Source of the DNA: Oscillospiraceae bacterium
GTDB taxonomy: Bacteria > Bacillota > Clostridia > Oscillospirales > Oscillospiraceae
Length of the DNA stretch: 24,375 bases
NCBI GenBank assembly: GCA_031255955.1
Contig: JAIRRO010000139.1
Location: 1 to 24,375 of the forward strand
Direction: 5' to 3'
Shown here: positions 19,305-24,375 of the stretch, in pieces
How the letters are laid out: every line of letters starts with the position of its first letter
Position numbering within the stretch: the first letter of the stretch is position 1
Made by a program: the position numbers and the translations under genes
Notes under the pieces: generated by a model
Seen by the model: the letters and a program-made list of their open reading frames with translations, nothing else
The model's database searches: none
What the model was told of the DNA's origin: nothing

Positions 19305-20785
19305 TGCGCCCCGCCCCCTTCCGCGGCTGCAATCGCCTCGGCGACTATTTTCCGCTCATCAAAATCAAATTTCTCGTTTCCTATCTGCTGATACAGCTCG
19401 TGACCCTTACCGGCAAGAATAAGCGTATCGCCCTGCGACAGGCTCCGCACCGCCCACGCTATCGCTTCGCGGCGACTTTCTATCACGGCGTAGGGCGTTT
19501 TCGTGTCCGCCATACCGGATAGAATGGCGTTTATTATCTCGTCCGGCGGCTCTGTGCGCGGATTGTCAGAGGTGACAACGACATAATCGGACAGGCGCGC
19601 GGCAATCTCGCCCATTATCGGACGTTTTGTCTTGTCCCTGTCGCCGCCGCAGCCGAACAGCGTCACAACGCGCCCCTCGGCGCCCTCCCTCACCGCTTTT
19701 ATGATGTTCTCCAGCGCGTCGGGCGTGTGGGCGTAATCGATAAGCACTGTAAAATCCCGCCCTGTGGGAACGGCTTCCGCGCGCCCCGGCACACCCGCGC
19801 ACCGCGCGAGCGCGGAGGCAGCCGCGGGCAGCTCAAAGCCTAAGAGCTTTAGGGTAAGCATCGCCGCCAGCGCGTTATAAACGGAGAATAGCCCCGGAAT
19901 ACCAAGCTCCGTTCGCTCAATCTCGCCAATCATTAACGCGCAAAATTCAACCTTGCCCGGCAGCAGCTTAATCTGCCGTGCAACCAAATCCCCCGCGTCG
20001 CTCTTCGCGGAATATGTGCTGATATCGCATTTCGCTTGCAGGATAAGCTCCGCCGCCGCGTTATCGTCCGCGTTTACTATGCCGCTGCGGGACTGCGCGA
20101 ACAGCAGCGCTTTGACACGCGCATATTCCTCCATGCTGCCGTGAAAATCAAGGTGGTCACGCGTGAGATTGGTGAACACACCAACCGTAAACGTGATACC
20201 GGCGACGCGCTTTTGTTCAAGCGCGTGTGAGGACACCTCCATAACGACGTATTCACAGCCCTTTTTCAGCATTTCGGCAAACAGCCTATGCAGCTCTATC
20301 GGCTGCGGCGTTGTAAGCGCCTCGCGGTCTATCCCAAGCGGCTCATCCCCCAGCATATCGCCGATTGTGCCGATAATGCCCGCAGGCTTTCCCGTTAAAT
20401 CCTCAAGCATCCGCTTTACTAAATGCGTCACTGTCGTTTTGCCGTTTGTCCCCGTGACGCCGATTATTTTCATTTTTTCGGCAGGCTTACCGTAAAAATT
20501 CGCAGCCGCCAAAGCCAGCGCCGCTTGCGTATCGGTTGTAATGGCGTATGGAACATTGATCTCCTTTTCAAGCAAAACCTCGCACAGCACAAAGGCAGCG
20601 CCGCCCTGCGCCGCCCGCGCGATATAATCGTGCCCGTCGCTCCGCGTGCCGCGCAACGCGATGAAGAGACAGCCAGGCTCAAGGCGGCGCGAATCGACGC
20701 ATACGGATGTAATTTCAATATCCGACGCGCCCTTCGGCGTACCATCGCAAAGCTCTATTCCGTTTAATATTTCAGCCAGCTTCAC
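19301..20785 (-). CDS. murE: UDP-MurNAc-tripeptide synthetase MurE (meso-DAP adding type)
   Basis: This 494-residue Mur ligase adds the third stem amino acid in the cytoplasm. The ATP loop is GTNGKTT (112-118), and the middle domain contains MEVSSHAL and NLTRDHLDFHGSM. The C-terminal domain has LIDYAHTPDALEN, FGCGGDRDKTKRP and DNPRTEP (407-413). The DNPR tetrapeptide is the marker for meso-diaminopimelate rather than lysine, so the peptidoglycan is probably A1-gamma type. GTG 20785 is chosen because GGGAGG lies 7 nt upstream; the frame stays open to a TTG at 20827, but that start has no ribosome site and would overlap the PBP stop. It overlaps mraY by 4 nt. Confidence 0.96.
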   Translation of the reverse strand: MKLAEILNGIELCDGTPKGASDIEITSVCVDSRRLEPGCLFIALRGTRSDGHDYIARAAQGGAAFVLCEVLLEKEINVPYAITTDTQAALALAAANFYGKPAEKMKIIGVTGTNGKTTVTHLVKRMLEDLTGKPAGIIGTIGDMLGDEPLGIDREALTTPQPIELHRLFAEMLKKGCEYVVMEVSSHALEQKRVAGITFTVGVFTNLTRDHLDFHGSMEEYARVKALLFAQSRSGIVNADDNAAAELILQAKCDISTYSAKSDAGDLVARQIKLLPGKVEFCALMIGEIERTELGIPGLFSVYNALAAMLTLKLLGFELPAAASALARCAGVPGRAEAVPTGRDFTVLIDYAHTPDALENIIKAVREGAEGRVVTLFGCGGDRDKTKRPIMGEIAARLSDYVVVTSDNPRTEPPDEIINAILSGMADTKTPYAVIESRREAIAWAVRSLSQGDTLILAGKGHELYQQIGNEKFDFDERKIVAEAIAAAEGGGAQ

Positions 20786-20823
20786 CGCTGTTCCTCCCTT
20801 CGCACCGCGCGTTGCGCCAAAAA

Positions 20824-23121
20824 TCAATACTGCCCTTGAATACTCTTGTCTATAAGCGTGACCTCTATCACCGCCCCGGGCGGAGCTTTATTCCCCGCCT
20901 GCACGGATTGCACCGACACGGCGGCGCCCGACACATGCGCCGGGACGCCCACGCTTCTGATGAACAGTCCCGCGTTTTCCAGTGCCCTCTTGGCGTCGCT
21001 GTATGACAGTCCCATCAGTGACGGCACTATGATGTCCTCTATATCCGGGCGCTGCCCGCCGAGATAGATAATCACCTTTGTCCCCGGCGAAACAGACGCG
21101 TTCGGCGCGGGCAGCTGATCCGTGACGCTCGCGCCATCGCCCACTATCCTGTAAGCCAGCCCCGTTTTATCTAAAAGCGCGGCGGCTTCCTGCTCACTCT
21201 TGCCCTCTAAACGCGGCACCGAGACATTAAGCTGACCGGCTTCCTCCTCCGTATAATGCGGCACCACGCCGAGATACGGCAGCGCCTCTGACATAATCCG
21301 CCCCACGACGGGCGCCGCCATATTCCCTCCGCTGACGTAAATCCCCGTTTCCTCGATGGGCGGCGGATTATCTAATAATACAAGCACCACAAGCCGCGGG
21401 TCGTCCATCGGCGCCGCGCCGCAGAACGAAACCTTGTATTCGCGCACACCCTCGTTGGCTTCCTTCACTGTGTCGGTGGTTGTACCGGTCTTGCCCCCGA
21501 CGCGATAACCCTCTACATAAGCGTTCCCGCCCGTTCCGTGGCTGACGACATTCTCTAAAATTTCTCTCACCGTTTCAGAGGTTTTTTCGCTGACCACCTG
21601 CCGCACGGGGCTTGGCTCGGCGTTCATAACAATCCCGCCGTTGGCGTCCGTCACCGTTTTCACTATATGCGGCGTGTACATATTCCCGCCGTTTATCACA
21701 GCGGATACCGCTGTGATCAGCTGAATCGGCGTGATATTAAATGTCTGTCCGAAGGACGCCGACGCCAGCTGGGTTTTGTTATCTTCTTCCTTGAAAACTT
21801 CAGGCGTCCACCAAATGCTTGCGGATTCGCCCGAGAGGTCAACGCCCGTTTTGTTGAAGAATCCAAACGCCTCGACGTACTTGTAAAACGCCTCCGCGCC
21901 GACGCGCAGTCCGATATTGATAAACGCGACGTTGCAAGAGTTTTGCACCGCCTCTGTGAGTGTTTGCTGTCCGTGCCCCGCTGTTTTCCAGCAGTGATAC
22001 GGCGCGCCTGTGCGTCCCGGTACGCCGTCCAGCTGCCCGCCGCAGAAGAAGGTGGAGCTCTCGTTCACCAAGCCCTCTTCAAGCGCCATCGCAAGCGTCA
22101 TAATCTTGAAAACGGAGCCGGGCTCGTATGTGTCCGAAATCGCCTTGTTTCGCCACTGGAGCTGTCTGGCTGCCGCCAGCGCGTCGGAATACTCGCTGCC
22201 CTCAAGCCCCGCAAGCGATTCCATAACCTCTGCGCTGACGTCAAACGGCGCGTTGAGATCATAGTTCCCGAGACTCACCATACCCAAAATTGCGCCTGTT
22301 TTCGGATCCATCGCGATGGCAGCCGCGCCTGCGCGCGCGTTGAAGTCCGCAACGGCTTGCTTCAGGTGCTTTTCGAGGTAATACTGTATCGTTGAATCTA
22401 TCGTAAGCGTAATATCGCAGCCGTTTTCGGCGTCAAAATAATTTTCGTAGTCGGAAAACAGCATATCCGTCCCCGCAACGTTTTTCAGGCGCACCACCCT
22501 GCCGTCCGTTCCGGTCAGATAGCCGTCATATTTGGCTTCAAGCCCCTCTAGCCCGTAATTATCCGTGCCGACAAAGCCAATAACGCTGCTTGCCAGCGAG
22601 CTTTGCGGATAATAGCGCTTCGAATCCTCCGCGAGATACACGCTTGTCAGCTTGCCGTCCACGATGTATTGCCGCACGGCGGCGGCTTCCTCACCCTCGA
22701 TTTTGCGTTTTATCGGCAGTCCGCGCTGCTTCGTGTTTTCAAATTTCGTAAGAATACTTCCCCGCTCAACGCCCAGCAGCTCCGAGAGTCTTGTGGCTAT
22801 CGCAAACGCATCCTCGCCGTTCAGCTTTAGCATATACGGGTCTATATATACCGTTTCGGCTGTCGCCGACACCGCAAGCGCCTTGCCGTTTATGTCATAT
22901 ATCGTCCCGCGCGACGCCCTGACGACGGATTCGCGCGTTTGCTGCTCTATCGCCTTGGCTTGCAGTTCACCGTGGCGGCTGACTTGAATATCAAACAGCT
23001 TCCATGCCAGCGCGCCGAAGGCGGCGACGCCGAACATCAAAAGCAGAACGAATACGCGGCTTACCACCGCCCCCGTCTGCTCTGTCTTGACTACGCCTTT
23101 TTTCTTCACCGCGCTGTTCAC
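20824..23121 (-). CDS. Class B penicillin-binding protein with two PASTA domains (SpoVD/PBP2B type)
   Basis: This 765-residue transpeptidase has a short cytoplasmic N-terminus, one membrane anchor (about 21-41), a dimerisation domain (RGTIYDINGKALAVS, 71-85, onward), a transpeptidase domain (about 260-615) and two C-terminal PASTA domains (about 631-688 and 694-757). Active-site motifs are intact: Ser336-x-x-Lys339 (SVFK), Ser395-Cys-Asn397 and Lys544-Thr-Gly. It cross-links septal peptidoglycan with the adjacent FtsW. Two PASTA domains recall Bacillus PBP2B, whereas SpoVD has one. The GTG 23121 start has GGAGA almost touching it; GTG 23109 (VKKKG) is the alternative but its spacing is long, so the exact start is uncertain. 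It lies 38 nt before murE. Confidence 0.95.
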   Translation of the reverse strand: MNSAVKKKGVVKTEQTGAVVSRVFVLLLMFGVAAFGALAWKLFDIQVSRHGELQAKAIEQQTRESVVRASRGTIYDINGKALAVSATAETVYIDPYMLKLNGEDAFAIATRLSELLGVERGSILTKFENTKQRGLPIKRKIEGEEAAAVRQYIVDGKLTSVYLAEDSKRYYPQSSLASSVIGFVGTDNYGLEGLEAKYDGYLTGTDGRVVRLKNVAGTDMLFSDYENYFDAENGCDITLTIDSTIQYYLEKHLKQAVADFNARAGAAAIAMDPKTGAILGMVSLGNYDLNAPFDVSAEVMESLAGLEGSEYSDALAAARQLQWRNKAISDTYEPGSVFKIMTLAMALEEGLVNESSTFFCGGQLDGVPGRTGAPYHCWKTAGHGQQTLTEAVQNSCNVAFINIGLRVGAEAFYKYVEAFGFFNKTGVDLSGESASIWWTPEVFKEEDNKTQLASASFGQTFNITPIQLITAVSAVINGGNMYTPHIVKTVTDANGGIVMNAEPSPVRQVVSEKTSETVREILENVVSHGTGGNAYVEGYRVGGKTGTTTDTVKEANEGVREYKVSFCGAAPMDDPRLVVLVLLDNPPPIEETGIYVSGGNMAAPVVGRIMSEALPYLGVVPHYTEEEAGQLNVSVPRLEGKSEQEAAALLDKTGLAYRIVGDGASVTDQLPAPNASVSPGTKVIIYLGGQRPDIEDIIVPSLMGLSYSDAKRALENAGLFIRSVGVPAHVSGAAVSVQSVQAGNKAPPGAVIEVTLIDKSIQGQY

Positions 23122-23152
23122 TCTCCGTTCTTTTCAAGAATATATGGACACA

Positions 23153-23677
23153 CTATCTGAAGTATTCCAATATCGAATCCAATAGCCCCGCGGCGCCGCC
23201 TTTGTTCCTCTCTGTTGCCGGAACCACCGCCTTGTCCGCGGGCGTTATCCCGACAGAGCGCGTTTCCGGCGTCTGCGGGCGCACCATGCCGAGCTCTTCA
23301 ATGGCGTAGCGCTCAATTTCCTTCAGGTCAAACGCGCGTTCGTATTCCACGCGCAGTGCGTTGTTCTGTTCGCGGCGTTCGCTCAGCTTTTCCGCAATGC
23401 CCGTTTTTGGCTTTATCTTCGGCGCCAGACCGCGCACACCCGTAATATCCGCCGATATGCGCGTCAGCTCGATATGCGAAAGCATACAAGCCACGGCAAG
23501 CGAGGCGATGAACACAAAGCCCAGCACAGAAAAAAACGACACGCGCGGTCTTGTCAGCTCGCGCGGCTTCGCTATCGCGTCCGCCGTCGTGTTTACGCGC
23601 GGCGCGGGCGCCTCCACCGGCAGTGGCAGCGCGTCCGCGTATATATAGCTCTCATTTCTCAGCGCCGAAGCCGCCAT
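23153..23677 (-). CDS. FtsL-like cell division protein
   Basis: This 174-residue bitopic protein has a 46-residue cytoplasmic Pro/Ala-rich part, one membrane segment (about 47-66, SFFSVLGFVFIASLAVACML), then an extracytoplasmic helix (ELTRISADITGVRG to about residue 125) with coiled-coil character and the 'IERYAIEELGMVRP' ending typical of FtsL/DivIC proteins. A 40-residue tail follows. It should pair with DivIC/FtsB and FtsQ to activate FtsW-PBP. Position between rsmH and the PBP is the canonical ftsL slot. ATG 23677 has GGAGAG 7 nt upstream. Sequence conservation in the family is low, so the call rests mainly on topology and locus. Confidence 0.85.
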   Translation of the reverse strand: MAASALRNESYIYADALPLPVEAPAPRVNTTADAIAKPRELTRPRVSFFSVLGFVFIASLAVACMLSHIELTRISADITGVRGLAPKIKPKTGIAEKLSERREQNNALRVEYERAFDLKEIERYAIEELGMVRPQTPETRSVGITPADKAVVPATERNKGGAAGLLDSILEYFR

Positions 23678-23733
23678 TGGTGTTCTCTCCTCGTTGTTCT
23701 CTCATTGTTTTCTCGTTATTTTTTGTTCGCCGG

Positions 23734-24375
23734 TTATTGCTCTATCCGTTCGGCGATTCTCAGCTTTGCGCTTCTTGCGCGGGGGTTTTCGCGTATCTCC
23801 GCGTCGTCGGGGATGGTGGGCTTTTTGGTGATTATCTTCATCGTGGGTGTGAAGCCGCAGACGCATTTGGGAATGTTACGCGGGCAGCGGCACCCGTCCG
23901 TCCACGCCCGAAACGCCGTTTTCACCGCGCGGTCTTCTAAGGAATGAAAGCTGATAAACGCCGCTCTGCCCCCGGGGCTTAGTACATTTGGCACCGCGGC
24001 AAGCAGCCGCTCTATCTCTCCCAGCTCATCATTGACGGCGATTCTGATCGCCTGATACGTTCGCCGCGCCGGATGCTGCTTCTCCCGCAGCGCCGCCCCC
24101 GGCATCGCGGAGCGAATAATGTCTGTAAGCTCGTCTGTTGTTTCAATGCTCCGCGATGCCCGGCGCTTTATAATCGCGGAGGCGATACGCCGCGCGTAGC
24201 GCTCTTCTCCGTATTCGAAAAGTATTCGTGTCAGCTCCTCCTCGCTCCATTCGTTTACAATCGTTCGCGCTGTCAGCGCTTCCTGTGTATTCATCCGCAT
24301 ATCCAGCGGCGCCGTGTGTGTGTATGAAAATCCCCGCTGTGCTGTGTCAAGCTGCGGAGAGGACACGCCGAAATC
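23734..24375 (-). CDS. rsmH: 16S rRNA (cytosine1402-N4)-methyltransferase RsmH, C-terminal part
   Basis: The gene enters from the right edge: the first in-window codons read DFGVSSPQLDTAQRGFSY, an internal RsmH motif (DLGVSSPQLD), so the N-terminal part with the AdoMet-binding glycine motif lies outside. 213 residues are visible. APLDMRM, NEWSEEELTRILFEYGEERYARRIA and FISFHSLEDRAVK are family signatures, as is the Cys cluster CRCPRNIPKCVCG. RsmH methylates C1402 in the ribosomal P site. It heads the dcw cluster as usual; mraZ, if present, would be beyond the window. A GTG at 24366 is internal and not the start. A 56-nt gap separates it from ftsL. Confidence 0.97.
   Translation of the reverse strand, partial: DFGVSSPQLDTAQRGFSYTHTAPLDMRMNTQEALTARTIVNEWSEEELTRILFEYGEERYARRIASAIIKRRASRSIETTDELTDIIRSAMPGAALREKQHPARRTYQAIRIAVNDELGEIERLLAAVPNVLSPGGRAAFISFHSLEDRAVKTAFRAWTDGCRCPRNIPKCVCGFTPTMKIITKKPTIPDDAEIRENPRARSAKLRIAERIEQ

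Overview
The window reads as a piece of a Clostridia chromosome, most likely an Oscillospiraceae/Ruminococcaceae-type anaerobe. This is inferred from family content and gene order: rpmH-rnpA-yidD-yidC-jag, a PASTA-bearing class B PBP with the division/cell-wall (dcw) genes, RqcH, Mini-RNase III, a Met_gamma_lyase-family protein and a 'DNPR' (meso-DAP type) MurE. The DNA is moderately GC-rich and GTG/TTG starts are frequent. I see no insertion sequence, phage gene, CRISPR array or other mobile DNA. Coding density is very high, and the only gene-free stretch over 300 bases is 4700-5015, which holds two divergent promoters and the rpmH leader.

Layout: (1) 40-115, tRNA-Asn(GUU), followed by a strong hairpin terminator. 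(2) 276-3419, + strand, a four-gene polar amino-acid ABC importer: ATPase, Peb1-like lipoprotein, two permeases. (3) 3446-4699, - strand, a PLP enzyme of the Met_gamma_lyase family. (4) 5016-8666, + strand, rpmH, rnpA, yidD, yidC, jag/khpB and acpP, driven by a near-consensus promoter at 4870-4898. (5) 8676-24375, all - strand, read from right to left: rsmH (5' end beyond the window), ftsL-like, pbp/spoVD-like, murE, mraY, ftsW/spoVE, murG, murA, ftsQ/divIB, ftsZ, a YihY/BrkB membrane protein, Mini-RNase III, rqcH and nth.

Block 4 joins ribosome and tRNA maturation (L34, the RNase P protein) to membrane-protein insertion (YidD, YidC) and a KH-R3H RNA-binding protein. Block 5 covers the lipid-linked peptidoglycan precursor steps (MurA, MurE, MraY, MurG), the septal synthase (FtsW plus class B PBP), divisome scaffold proteins (FtsL, FtsQ) and FtsZ. 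Translation quality control (RqcH), 23S rRNA maturation (Mini-III) and base-excision repair (Nth) follow downstream.

No wholly new multi-gene system is evident. The points most worth checking are: a YidC that has Asn where the conserved groove Arg is expected and carries a 173-residue tail ending in a half-acidic segment; a Jag with a Ser/Gly/Asn-rich tail beyond R3H; a dcw cluster without murF, murD or ftsA at tight junctions; and an ftsZ leader with its own promoter and an 8-bp inverted repeat.
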